In this document: positions 33,228 to 44,310 of the stretch, in pieces
Position numbering within the stretch: position 1 is the stretch's first letter
Layout of the letters: every line of letters starts with the position of its first letter
Assembly (NCBI GenBank): GCA_035079385.1
Contig: JAVHKY010000054.1
Span: 8,533,501 to 8,597,500 of the forward strand
DNA from: Aspidiotus rigidus
Taxonomy: Eukaryota; Arthropoda; Insecta; Hemiptera; Diaspididae
Reading direction: 5' to 3'
DNA: 64,000 bases
Notes under the pieces: generated by a model
Database searches by the model: none
Seen by the model: the letters and a program-made list of their open reading frames with translations, nothing else
Told to the model about the DNA's origin: nothing
Position numbers and translations under genes: made by a program

Positions 33228-34013
33228 GTCAAGAGAAATCTCTACCCCGTGGGTGATTCAGAAATTCGCGAGTACACCCCGCGTAATAATAATAATTAAT
33301 AATAAATAAATAAATAAATAATTAAATAAATAAATAAATAATTAAATAAATAAATAAATAAATAATTAAATAATTAATATAATTAATAATTAGAAAATCT
33401 CTACCCCGTGGGTGATTCAGAAATTCGCGAGTACACCCGCGTAATAATAATAAATAATTAATTAATTAATTAATTAATTAATTAATTAAAAATTAAATAA
33501 TTAAATATTTAAATAAATAATTAAATAATTAAATAAATAAATAATTAAATAATTAAATAATTAAATAATTAAATAATTAAATAATTAAATAAATAAATGA
33601 TTAAATAATTAATATAATTAATAATTAGAAAATCTCTACCCCGTGGGTGATTCAGAAATTCGCGAGTACACCCGCGTAATAATAATAAATAAATAATTAA
33701 TTAATTAATTAAAAATTAAATAAATAAAAAATTAAATAATTAAATAAATAAATAAATAAATAATTAATATAATCAATAATTAGAAAATCTCTACCCCTTG
33801 GATCATTCAGAAATTCGCGAGTACACCCCGCGTAATAATAATAAATAATTAATTAATCAATTAATAATTAAATAATTAAATAAATAAATAATTAAATAAT
33901 TAATATAATTAAATAATCAAATAAATAATTAAATAAACAAATAATTAAATAATTAAATAATTAAATAATTAAATAATTAAATAATTGAATAATTAAATAA
34001 TTAAATAAATAAA
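33228..34013. repeat. AAAT/AATT microsatellite blocks separated by a 60-bp spacer repeated four times
   Basis: A spacer running from AATCTCTACCCCGTGGGTGA through AAATTCGCGAGTACACCC to GCGTAATAATAATA recurs near 33235, 33395, 33630 and 33785. Each copy is followed by 90-170 bases of TAAT/AAAT repeats. The fourth has CCTTGGATCATT in place of CCGTGGGTGATT. Confidence 0.85.
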
Positions 34014-34325
34014 GGCTGAATAGTCGAAATTTTTCCAAGTCCCCTAGACTTGAATTGTCTCATACCATTCCAATACAACAGCGAGACAGGGGGCGAACGA
34101 GCGGAGCGAGTTCGCGCTACCTCATATTTCTCAAAAAAGACTTGAATTTTCTCATACCATTCCAATACAACAGCGAGATCGCTCGTTCGCCCCACCGAAA
34201 GTTGATACCTCAAAATATAGAACACCCACAATTACCTCACAATATTTCTCATACAAGACTTATACGACGCCAAGATAGGTAAAGTGGTAAACGAATAATA
34301 TCTCACGAACACTTGACCTAGTACA
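34014..34325. repeat. Duplicated 310-bp segment, copy 1
   Basis: It starts GGCTGAATAGTCGAAATTTT and is nearly identical to 34605-34915. Within it a GAATTGTCTCATACCATTCC block is repeated as GAATTTTCTCATACCATTCC. GGGGGCGAACGAGCGGAGCG is matched in inverted sense by CGATCGCTC-type sequence GAGATCGCTCGTTCGCCCC. Open frames across it are repeat artefacts. Confidence 0.85.
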
Positions 34326-34422
34326 AGAATTAATAATAAATAAGTAAATAAATAAATAAATAAATAATATTAAATAATTAAATATTTAAATAATTGAATA
34401 ATTAAACAATTAAATAAATAAA

Positions 34423-34576
34423 GGCTGGATAGTCGAAATTTTTCCAAGTCCCCTAGACTTGAATTGTCACATACCATTCCAATACAACAGCGAGACAGGG
34501 GGCGAACGAGCGGAGCGAGTTCGCGCTATCTCATATTTCTCATAGAAGACTTATACGACGCCAAGATAGGTAAAGT
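34423..34576. repeat. Duplicated segment, internally deleted copy 2
   Basis: It has the same start (GGCTGGATAGTCGAAATTTT) and the same end (GACGCCAAGATAGGTAAAG), but lacks the middle part that includes the second TCATACCATTCCAATAC block. Confidence 0.85.
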
Positions 34577-34604
34577 TTTTTAAGTCCCTCTTCCTATCAT
34601 TTAT

Positions 34605-34915
34605 GGCTGGATAGTCGAAATTTTTCCAAGTCCCCTAGACTTGAATTGTCTCATACCATTCCAATACAACAGCGACACAGGGGGCGAACGAGCGGAGCGA
34701 GTTCGCGCTACCTCATATTTCTCAAAAAAGACTTGAATTTTCTCATACCATTCCAATACAACAGCGAGATCGCTCGTTCGCCCCACCGAAAGTTGATACC
34801 TCAAAATATAGAACACCCACAATTACCTCAAAATATTTCTCATACAAGACTTATACGACGCCAAGATAGGTAGAGGGGTAAACGAATAATATCTCACGAA
34901 CACTTGACCTAGTAG
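34605..34915. repeat. Duplicated 310-bp segment, copy 3
   Basis: It differs from copy 1 at only a handful of positions by eye (for example GCGACACAGG for GCGAGACAGG, and CTCAAAATA for CTCACAATA). The duplication is recent compared with the other repeats in this window. Confidence 0.85.
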
Positions 34916-35325
34916 AAGCCTAGACTGAAATATTTCATGATGACTGATAAAATATAAAAGACATGGAACATGATTTTCATTTATTTGGCTATGCCAGAAA
35001 ATTTAATAATACTACAATATGACCAAGTTTCTTGATTTTTATCCGTGTGATTTTCGAGAGTCCAAACAAATACATATGTTGCAATCACAGAGTAAACAGA
35101 TTGATACAAAAGTTTTACTCTACAAGTTGTTGATATTGGTCGTATTTGGCAGGTATTTGTCATTTTGTCCGTTTCTGGCACCTATAGCCGTTTTTGGCAT
35201 TTTTGGCAAAAGAAAATTTTTTCCCTAGCCTCTCCATATCCTAAAACGTGCTCACCTTTCACTCCCAATCCTTTCGCCCTCATGCAAGTAATCTGACAAA
35301 TGCCACGAAATCCGTGCTCTAATTA

Positions 35326-36405
35326 AGGAGAAAATACTTTACATTGTTGCATAGCTTTTTCAATATTTTATAAAGAACTGCTATAAATTCATTGAATAGA
35401 AGTGGGATTCATTTAAACATCCATTCAATCATTTTAGTCGTTAGTTCAGGAAATAGTTTTCCACACAAGAAGTGCCAACTCCATTGAAGTATTTTTTAGT
35501 CAGATGTCTAAGCTGATGCTGTTTCTTTGTTGGTCGTCTCATTCGGTTTTCATTTTGGAAACCTTTGGAGACAAGGTTTTGGAATTGCTGGCAGTATCTC
35601 ATTGCATCAGTACAGTTGTAAGACTTCGGTTGCAACTCAAGTACGAAGGCAGGACTCCATTACGGTATCTGGGCTAAGTTATGGCGGATCCACACTCTTT
35701 AGTATTTTCATCAGGTGGTCTTTCTGCCCACTTTTACGAAAAAAAATGTACTGTTGCCATTATGCCTAGCTAGAAGTCTAATTTGACTGGAGTGGAACGG
35801 TTCTGTACTCTTGTGTGCCCAAATTTGAATTACTTCTACTCATTAATTGCACATTATCGTGTCATACTTCTAGAAGAGTTTTCTAACATGTATTCAAGAC
35901 TTGGTGTCAATTTGTGTGTGTGAGAGAGAGAAAGAAACTTCTACTCTGTATTTTGTAATTGTAGTCCCTTGTCAGCATAATTTGGTTTCCCTTTCGATGT
36001 AATTTTTCATTAATGGTAATATTTTACTGGAAACCTTGTCAAACTGTTGCTTCCTAAGGACCTTTTTATCGTATGGAATGTTTTCAATGGTCAACTTCTA
36101 AGAGATGGTTTCTGATTTTTCTCTCGTCTAAATGAATACCAACAACAGGATACTGATGTGCTCTTGCCTGAACTTAGAGAACCGTATTGCGATGAAAATA
36201 TCTCGAACCTAGTGACAACTATAAAAATTGTAGATGGAGTATGCGACGTATTCGGACCACGAATAATGCTTCCCTTTGGTCTTAGTATTTCCTCTCTCCT
36301 CTCCTGATGTGGAAACTCTTACGCAGCAGTTTTGTCTGTTACTCGACTCCGTGTCGCTCCGTATAAATTCATTTATGACATCAATTCAAATCAAAATATA
36401 TGTGT
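35326..36405. other. No gene recognised
   Basis: AT-rich; a short GA-repeat lies near 35920-35935. There is no supported coding sequence. Confidence 0.4.
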
Positions 36406-36537
36406 GACCTGCGATGAGAAAAGGATGTTCATTGCCCACTGACAGGAACACCATTTCTCTCTGATTAGACGTCCAATTGGAGAAAAATTGTGTTCTTGCG
36501 CCAATGGGCAATGAGCATCCTTTTTTCATCGCAGGTC
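36406..36537. mobile_element. 132-bp palindromic MITE-like element
   Basis: GACCTGCGATGAGAAAAGGA at the left is mirrored by TCCTTTTTTCATCGCAGGTC at the right. The arms extend inward through TCATTGCCCA / TGGGCAATGA and GGAACAC / GTGTTC. No clear target duplication was seen. Confidence 0.7.
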
Positions 36538-39524
36538 AGAGGCGAGTTATGGCTAAAAGGTTTGATAGACTCTGCTCGGAGTCATTTGAAAATGATAGTT
36601 TTCAGAAAACGTTGGATGCTTCGAGTTCCTTTAGCCTCCCAATACTGTGCCTTGATGAGGATTATCTAACGTTTCTCTATAGATTCTATTCACTACGGTT
36701 TCGAGTCTGGAATTAAGTTCCTCGTAGGCCGATTCCAGACAGGGATAGAAAGTGAACACACATCTAGATGTTGTTTTACTGTCCGTAAATCTGCAAAGTT
36801 CAACATTGTTGAACTTATCATTCCTTCGCTCTATTGAACAGATCAAAAACGTGATGTTACCTAATTGCAATAGACCGATTTCCCTGTGACGTCTTATCTA
36901 TCGATAACATGCACATTTGAGCAAACGGCTTATCGACTTCCGTATGATTAACTTAGTACTTCAAAAACTAAAAATAAGTCAAGAATAAGAAGTTGATATG
37001 TGTGACCAAGTTTTCCTGTTCATGAAAATGGATTTCTTATACTCAAGTTCATTCTTTTTTTCGAATATGAGTGAATGATCGATTCATTCGTTCCTATGTT
37101 TCCTATGGTAATCATGAAGCTGCTTGGCACTTATGCCTACAGTTCTCACAGAAAATCGATCTATTCGAGTGATTTCATATCCGTTAGCAGAATTCTCACT
37201 TCGGAGTAGTGTTTTCCTTTCTTCTTACAATTTTGTTTTTCCCTTCCTTTCCACTTTTGTCATTTTTCAAAGCAGTCTTGTTCGTGGCTCAGTGCATTTT
37301 TCTTTGTGGAGCAAGTTACTTTCTGACGTACATTGGCTGCGGTGGGATCTTTTCATTACAACTGACACCTCCTGAATAGCGAAAAGTTTTTCGTGGTCCG
37401 CTTGGTACGGGTTAGTCTATAATAACTCATATTATTTTCGATTCAACATCATTTATAGTGACGAAAGCAGAAACGGGAACCAGCCCCGCATAAAATGCTA
37501 CTATATGAAAAAAAGGGTCGGATCTGTTCACGGTACCTACTACAAAATTCGTTGCCTGTATTTTTATTCGAATTTCTCGCTCTGCACAGGCAGTTTATAA
37601 GTGTGTTTAGAAAAGCTTTATACTTCAGTATATGGAGGTGGGATCAAAGGAGAGCGGCAATATCATTCTTGGAAAATACGAGTAAACGAAAAAATATCTT
37701 CGTTCCGTTGTGTTTACGTTGACGGTTTTATTTCTATTTTAGTGTTTTTTTTTTTTTTTTTTTTTTTGTCTCTCCTTAATGAAAGCTATTATACATGTGC
37801 ACGTAGACCTAGACACATATTCCACGGTTTAGTGATGTAGTCTAAAGAATATGGCCAATAATTGAGAGACGCAGAACCTGGCTGCATACAGAGTACCATG
37901 AAGAGATAATAAAGTATGGTAGCGTATTTGGAGTTCTATTTTCGTTTCTTCTCAGGTAGCAGAAAAATTGTGTTTTCTCTCTTCTTTTTTTTTTCTCTCC
38001 ACCGTTTGGTTTGTTCAATTTCGATGATCGTGTATCACTGTAGCATACGACAAACGAGACAGTCAAAGCGTGTAGAATACAAACCCGAACTATATAGTAG
38101 AGTTTTCTCGAACTACGATTATACTGAAGGATATCATATTACTTAGTTTCATTTAATTTAATGTGTTCTCTACTTCGGAATTATTGTGCTTCTAATCGTG
38201 GTAGCTTATTAATTAAAACCGGAAGCGCGTAATTCCGTGATAATTTCATTTATTTATTTATTTTTTTTTTGAGTAATATGTAATCGGTACGCACGTGTTC
38301 GGGTGAACATAAATTGGTCTTAAATTACGAACGATAAGTATAACGATTCAAATATCTGGATTTGGTTGGGAAAATCATTGGATCGACAACATGCTACTCG
38401 GTGATAATTTTTGTCGAGTGACAAAATTTGGATTCTCGGAGCCTATATTATGTAACGTTATCAAGAACGAGAATCTTTTTTCCGTCTCACACTTAGTAAT
38501 TATAGGTACAGTATACATATATTTATGTTCGCGTATCCAGTTGAAGAGGAGAAAAATTTATTCTAAGGGTCAACAACATTTGTATTCAGTTCAGCGTGTA
38601 AATGAAATAATACGCTACAGTGTGAGTCAATGTACTGCAGTTCGTGTGTATGTATGTGTGCGTACTCCGTCAAAGAAATATACCCTGTACGGTAGGCATG
38701 CCGAAATAATGAAAAATATCAACAGTGAATGAAAATTCGTGTCGTGACATTGTTGAAACGAAGTTTCAAGGTAACAGCAAAAAGCTTATCTTCTATAGAG
38801 ATTTACATTTAAACGTGTAGTATATAGAAAGTATGGAAAGAGTTAGCACGTCTTGCACTTCGTGATACTGTCGTAAAGCTTCGTCGGATTATTTTGTTGA
38901 CTCTTGATGATCCGAAATAGGCACTATCTTGTTTCAACCTTAAATGGTGGAGCACAGGTTGCATACCTTGAATCTCATTGAGAATCGAGTGGATGAATTT
39001 TTTATGACGTCACGTGGTGAATCACTGTGAACGCCGGAGCTCACGAACTTATCGACTCTCACAAGAATGACAAGAGGAGCAAAGAGATTCTTAGGATGAG
39101 AAGCAGATAGAAATTACGAGTTAGTATGAGGGATATCAAGCTTAGGTCATGATTGGCTTGAGATGACTGTTATTTTCAAGTTTTAAGGCAAATGATGTTT
39201 TTTGTCCATGATCGGCTTTAAGTCGAAAGGCAGTCAAAAATTAATGTCATTTACTTGAACTGAAGCCGGTTCATTAACCGAAAGCCAAACATTGTAAAGC
39301 TGATTGGTAAGAGTTGAAAGTGGTTGTAAATTTAAGAGTTGATGCCTCTATCGACTGAAAGCCATACAGAATTTTATGCCAATGACATTTGGCTTGTTGT
39401 CCCTGGTTTGTATTTATCACGGTACATTATTGACGTTTGGACCATGGACACGACATGAAAATTGTGTCTCGTAAAATATGATAGTTGATACAAAATAACG
39501 CTAGGGTTGCAACCATCTTGAGAT
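36538..39524. other. No gene recognised; possible hAT-family relic at its end
   Basis: Mostly AT-rich sequence with T-runs (37744-37767). Between about 39140 and 39380 phrases such as GATTGGCTTGAGATG, GATCGGCTTTAAG and GAAAGCCAAAC resemble the interior of the hAT-type element at 55178-55931. They may be an old relic of it. A single TGACGTCA occurs at about 39004. Confidence 0.4.
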
Positions 39525-40018
39525 GCTTCAGCGAGGAGCGTCTATTGAGTATTGACAGAAAGGTTTGCATTTGGGTCCATCCAGGGCGTGATCCATCACT
39601 GGTAAACGTGACTCGCGTGCGGTAACGCGTCGGTTTACTGCCATGCTCGGAGTAAGAGGAAAGTAAGAGTGATGCCTCGAGACTTGGAAATATTTTCGTA
39701 CTTCTTGGACTTGTAAAATTTTTCATTTTCGATTGTCGGACTTGGAAATATTTTCAACTGTTGGACTTTGAAATATTTCTAACTGTGGGAGATAATCAAA
39801 AATGAAAAATTTTACAAGTCCAAGAAGTATGAAAATATTTCAAAGTCCAACAATTTGAAAATAATTTCAAGTCCAACAGTTGAAAATATTTCAAAGTCCA
39901 ACAGTTGAAAATACTTCCAAATCCAAGAATTAAAAATGGGAAATTGTACAAGTCCACTTATGAAAATATTTCGAAGTCCTACAATTTGAAAATACTTCCA
40001 AGTCCAACAGTTGAAAAT

Positions 40019-40162
40019 GGACCCTTTTTAGTCAAACCCAACCAAGCGACATGATAACAATCTAAAGAAATGAAGAAATGTTCCTATTTTTATAAGCGGA
40101 GATTCTCCTTTTACCCAGATTGTTATCATATCACTTGGTTGGGTTTGACTGAAAAGGGTCCA
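40019..40162. repeat. Foldback hairpin block 1
   Basis: The left arm starts GGACCCTTTTTAGTCAAACC and includes CCAACCAAGCGACATGATAA. The right arm is its near-complement, ending GACTGAAAAGGGTCC. Arms are about 45 bases and the loop about 55. Confidence 0.85.
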
Positions 40163-40645
40163 TTTTCAACTGTTGGACATGGAATTATTTTCAAATTGTG
40201 TGACTTTGAAATATTTTCACCTGTTGGACTTGAAATTATTTTCCAATTGTTGGACTTTGAAATATTTTCATACTTCTTGGACTTGTAAAATTTTTCATTT
40301 TTGATTGTCTCCCACAGTTAAGAATATTTCAAAGTCCAACACTTGAAAATATTTCTAAGTCCAACAACCAGTTGAAAATATTTGAAAGTCCCACAATTTG
40401 AAAATGATTTCAAGTCCAATAGTTGAAAATATTTCAAAGTCCAACAGTTGAAAATACTCCCAAATCCAAGAATTAAGAATTAAAAATGAAAAATTGTACA
40501 AGTCCATTTATAAAAATATTTAAAAATCCTACAATTTGAAAATACTTCCAACTCTAACAGTTGAAAATAATTTCAGCGTCCCACAATTTGAAAATAATTC
40601 CAAGTCTAACACTTGAAAATATTTCAAAGTCCAACAGTTGAAAAT

Positions 40646-40789
40646 GGACCCTTTCTAGTCAAACCCAACCAAGCGACATGATAACAATCTTAAAGAAATG
40701 AAGAAATGTTCCTATTTTTATAAGCGGAGATTCTCCTTTCCCCCAGATTGTTATCATGTCGCTTGGTTGGGTGTGACGGAAAAGGGTCC
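40646..40789. repeat. Foldback hairpin block 2
   Basis: It has the same arms as block 1 and the same loop (AAGAAATGTTCCTATTTTTA, then AAGCGGAGATTCTCC), with a few substitutions. Confidence 0.85.
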
Positions 40790-41164
40790 ATTTTCACCTG
40801 TTGGACTTGAAATTATATTCCATTTGTTGGACTTTGAAACATTTTCATACTTCTTCGACTTGTAAAATTTTTCATTTTTGATTGTCTCCCACAGTTAAAA
40901 ATATTTCAAAGTCCAACACTTGAGAATATTTCCAAGTCCAACAACCAGTTGAAAATATTTTAAAGTCCCACAATTTGAAAATACTCCCAAATCCAAGAAT
41001 TAAAAATGAAAAATTGTACAAGTCCATTTATGAAAATATTTCAAAGTCCTACAATTTGAAAATACTTCCAAGTCCAACAGTTGAAAATGTTTCAGTGTCC
41101 CACAATTTGAAAATAATTCCAACTCCAACACTTGAAAATATTTCATAGTCCAACAGTTGAAAAT

Positions 41165-41446
41165 GGACCCTTTTTAGTCAAACCCAACCAAGCGATGTGA
41201 TAACAATTTAAAGAAATAGAGAAATGTTCCTACTTTTATAAGCGGAGATTTCCGCTCCGGAGCCGGTTTATTTTGTTCCGGAGCCGTTTGTCCTTTTAGC
41301 GAATTTTTGGGGCTTGAAAAAATAACGTACTGGTCAATTTTTGTCACTTCAACCTGGCAGCCCTACAATACCTTTGACTTCATTTAAGAACTTGTTTTCC
41401 CAGATTGTTATCATGTCGCTTGGTTGGTTTTGGCTAAAAAGGGTCC
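41165..41446. repeat. Foldback hairpin block 3 with enlarged loop
   Basis: It has the same arms, but about 137 extra bases occupy the loop (41250-41390), including GCTCCGGAGCCGG and TTCCGGAGCCG. This suggests a later insertion into the loop. Confidence 0.8.
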
Positions 41447-41775
41447 AAATATTTCTAAGTCCAAGAATTGAAATAGAAAAATTTCTTAAGTCCACTTGTG
41501 AAAATATTTCAAAGTCACACAATTTGAAAATAATTCCAAGTCCAACTGTTGAAAATATTTCAAAGTCCAAAAATTGAAAATGAAAAATTTTACAAGTCCA
41601 CTTGTGAAAATATTTCAAAGTCACACAATTTGAAAATAATTCCAAGTCCAACAGTTGAAAATATTTCCAAGTCCCGCGGCATAACTCGCATGCACGCGAG
41701 TCACGTTGTCAAGTGATGGATCCAAACGCAAACCTTTCTGTCAACAGACGCTCCTCTTCAGCGTACCTTTTCACA

Positions 41776-42877
41776 CCCCGCTAGTAGTACCAGGTTACCG
41801 CAGCTACTCTAGTATTGCGGAATTTTTTGAAGAATGAAAAATAGAGAAATTTGCTTAGAAATATAATTTTTCCTGAACATTATGGATTGAAATAAATTGA
41901 ATTTTTGTGCCAAATTTCAACTGATGATTCCTATTTTTTAACAATATTTAAAAAAGCAGTGCGCTGCCATAAGACTCCGTACATTATCCACCTTTAACTT
42001 GTAACGCACTCTAGGGATACATTGCGGAATTATTACAAAACCGTGGACAACATTTACTGCAGTGAAGATACGCGCGTGTCTATAAGCGATAGAACTTATA
42101 TCAGAGAGCGCTGCAAACTCAGCTGTACGGGTACAAGAGGAAAGAAATAAAAGGGTGATCCCATACACTTTTAATGGGGAAACATATACTTTTCATTGCG
42201 AGAAAAAAATGGTCAGTAGTAAATTCGTTTAGTCTGAATTGATTGAAATCAAGTGCAATGTTTGGCTGCAACTTCTTATCAGCATTATTGTAAGTCGGTG
42301 TCATTAGGGTTTAAACCTATTCTGGCGAATCAGAGAATTTATGTACCCTCATACATTGATTTTCAATCAACTGTTATTTTTTCAATATATCATTTATTGC
42401 TACAATTTTTTTTAATGTTGATGATATAGACTACAAACTTATGCTTGTGTTTGCTGTAAAAAACAACATCTGCAAGAAATGTCTTCATTTAAAAAGCATT
42501 GAACAAAAGGGTGAATATTGTCACTGCTACCAACTCCCCAACTCTACGTTTAAATCCCAATAGGCAGGACCGATGAGCTATTTTTGATTGGCTTGAACTG
42601 TATGATTGCTTGTACACTGTTATCTGAAATTGATTGGCTTATAAAAAACTTTTTCTGAATATTTCATAAGCTACTTTAAACCGTTTGTGATTGGTCCGAA
42701 AACGCCTTTTGGGACATTTACCGCCCAAATCAAGGACTGGCTCTTTAAAACCTTGTCTCCAAAACATCCAATTTTGACTTGGCACAAAAAAAAAGGAAGT
42801 GTGTTATTGGGTGTAAAAACTTTATGCGAACTAGGATGAAAAATATAGCTTTAGAAGCCTTTCATATTGTTGCAGAT
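41776..42877. other. No gene recognised
   Basis: AT-rich sequence. Open frames at 41938-42304 (minus) have no recognised motif. Confidence 0.4.
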
Positions 42878-42990
42878 AGCATAGCGTTTGCCTGATTTTA
42901 ATCTCGTTGAACGTAATAAACAAAATTTTGTAGCGAGTGAAAGATTCTTTTGTTATGTTCAGCAAGATAGAATCAGACAAATGCTATGCT
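42878..42990. mobile_element. 113-bp palindromic MITE-like element
   Basis: AGCATAGCGTTTGCCTGATT is mirrored by AATCAGACAAATGCTATGCT, with the inner arms continuing through CTCGTTGAACGTAATAA against TTATGTTCAGCAAGA. GGCAAACGCTATG at about 48212 may be a relic end of the same family. Confidence 0.65.
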
Positions 42991-43422
42991 TTTTTTTTTC
43001 TTTCTTTTTTTTGGTTTTTCTTGATTTTTAATTAAAATTTTTTTTTTTCCCAAGGGCCTCCAATTGGAGACATACCCCCGTGAAGGAAGTTTATCGTTCA
43101 TCACATTATTTTCTTATTTTATGAAATTTGTCTCGTAACTTGATTACATAATTATATATATATGTATGTGAGATTCCGTCACACCCCAACCTGGGTAACT
43201 GCGCTACTCGCAGAGAGGTTTGGCAGGCGTAATTCATATTAGGCAGTAGAACGGTTGATGTTATCATCTTCCGAAGATTTGGAACTGCGCACTTTTGGTT
43301 GATTTAATTAGTGTTTATCACTGCAATCTACAAAGTAGTACTGCATTTTGTGAGCTGTATTACGCTACAGACTTACATGTATACACTATACATAACACTG
43401 CGTAACAATTTAGAACTTTTTG
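42991..43422. other. T-rich low-complexity then unrecognised sequence
   Basis: The T-runs at 42991-43050 are followed by AT-rich sequence, including a short (TA) run near 43150. No gene. Confidence 0.4.
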
Positions 43423-43776
43423 AAAATTACTTGAATAAGAATAGATGATTCTTAAAGTATTGTTTGCACTGAATTCAATGCCGTTTTCCGTTTTTCGATA
43501 GCACATCTAGATTTCTTGTAATCATCATCTTTACTTACAATAAATCATTGTGTGTCATCGCAAAATGTAACGCTGGTTCTCGTGCTGTGATACTGCTATC
43601 GTTGATCGAAGCGCGGGAACCTGTGTTACATTTCGCGATGACACACGACGATTTATTGTACGTAAAGATGATGATCACAAGAAATCTAGACGTGCCATCA
43701 AAAAAACGGAAAACGGCACTGAATTCAGTGTAAAAATTACTTCAAGTATCATCTATTCTTATTCAAGTAATTTTTT
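43423..43776. mobile_element. 350-bp palindromic element
   Basis: The left arm (43423-43581) is AAAATTACTTGAATAAGAAT through ATCATCATCTTTACTTACAA to GTAACGCTGGTTC. It is answered by the right arm (43611-43776), which reads GAACCTGTGTTAC through TTGTACGTAAAGATGATGAT to ATTCTTATTCAAGTAATTTT. Arms are about 160 bases with scattered mismatches and the loop is about 30. The outer borders are not certain. Confidence 0.7.
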
Positions 43777-43875
43777 ATGTGTTACACAGTTCTATATAAG
43801 CTGTGTGCGCATTCTGTACCCTAGGGTCTAGATTTGTTACGCGCACACAGTTCTACTTTTTGAAGTGGACCTTAC

Positions 43876-44301
43876 TCACATTCGAGTTTCTGCTGTCTCT
43901 TTTCTTTTTGTCTTCTTCTTTCTCCGTGGCCCACAGTTTTCTAATGGTCTTCTCCATATAAGCTTGAAGTCTCCTGCCACGTCTGCTGGTGTGCTGCCCG
44001 GTCGTCCCTCTCTATGAATTGGTCAATTGAGCAACACATGTTCTGGAAATTCCTGCTTTGCCCCACACGGACAATTAGCAGTATTCCTTCTCTTGTACTG
44101 ATGCATATAAGCTCCAAAGCAGCCGTGACCTGTGAGTGCCTGTGTTAAGTAAAAGTTAGTCTCTTCCTCATTAATGAGAGGTGTCGGGCACAACTTTTTG
44201 ATCCATGCTCTCTGTTCTTCCTTTATCCACTCGTCCTTCCACAGACGCGCGATTTTTGCATCAAGATATTCCTCAAGTTTTTTCTTGGTCCATCTATGCC
44301 T
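43876..44301 (-). pseudogene. R1/I-type LINE ORF2 C-terminal fragment
   Basis: The minus-strand reading contains NFYLTQALTGHGCFGAYMHQ, then CPCGAKQEFPEHVLLN. This is the C-terminal zinc-knuckle region conserved in R1/LOA/I-type LINE ORF2 proteins (pattern C-x-C...H...C after the RT). A TGA at 44023-44025 falls exactly where the last zinc-binding Cys is expected, a one-base change from TGC/TGT. After it the frame stays open for another 48 codons, ending in a Lys/Arg-rich tail before a stop at 43876-43878. The RT and endonuclease are missing. It is not part of the jockey-like LINE at 10-13.5 kb. Confidence 0.82.
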
Positions 44302-44310
44302 GGTTTGTTA

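Larger units (their letters stand above)
32812..35319. mobile_element. Possible 2.5-kb non-autonomous element with GAGCACGG ends
   Basis: GAGCACGGATTTCTTGGCAT (32812) is mirrored by ATGCCACGAAATCCGTGCTC (ending 35319), about 21 matches in 25. The flanking hexamer TAATTA occurs on both sides (32806-32811, 35320-35325). It is itself a palindrome, so it is weak proof of a target duplication. The interior contains the microsatellite blocks and duplicated segments listed separately and no transposase. Confidence 0.5.
39525..41768. mobile_element. 2.2-kb foldback element made of tandem units and hairpins
   Basis: The outer arms are inverted: AGGAGCGTCTATTG, GACAGAAAGGTTTGC, GATCCATCAC and AACGTGACTCGCGTGC (39534-39620) are answered on the other strand within 41690-41757. 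Between them is a dense array of a 25-30-bp unit, roughly GAAAATATTTCAAAGTCCAA plus CAGTT. Its orientation switches at hairpins (first switch about 39775). It has no transposase, and open frames here are unit artefacts. The build resembles Drosophila FB-type foldback transposons in layout only; relationship is not claimed. Confidence 0.75.

Noticed and set aside
33228..34013. Regularly spaced repeats as a CRISPR-like array
   Set aside because: The intervals are AAAT/AATT microsatellite rather than unique spacers, there are no cas genes, and the sequence looks eukaryotic.
34001..34822. Identical 73- to 76-codon minus-strand frames
   Set aside because: They come from the duplicated 310-bp segment; duplicate open frames there reflect copy identity, not coding selection.
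41349..41651. 100-codon open frame with repeating DFEIFS/FKLCDFEIFS blocks
   Set aside because: It is a translation of the tandem 25-30-bp unit inside the foldback element; the repeat explains the pattern.
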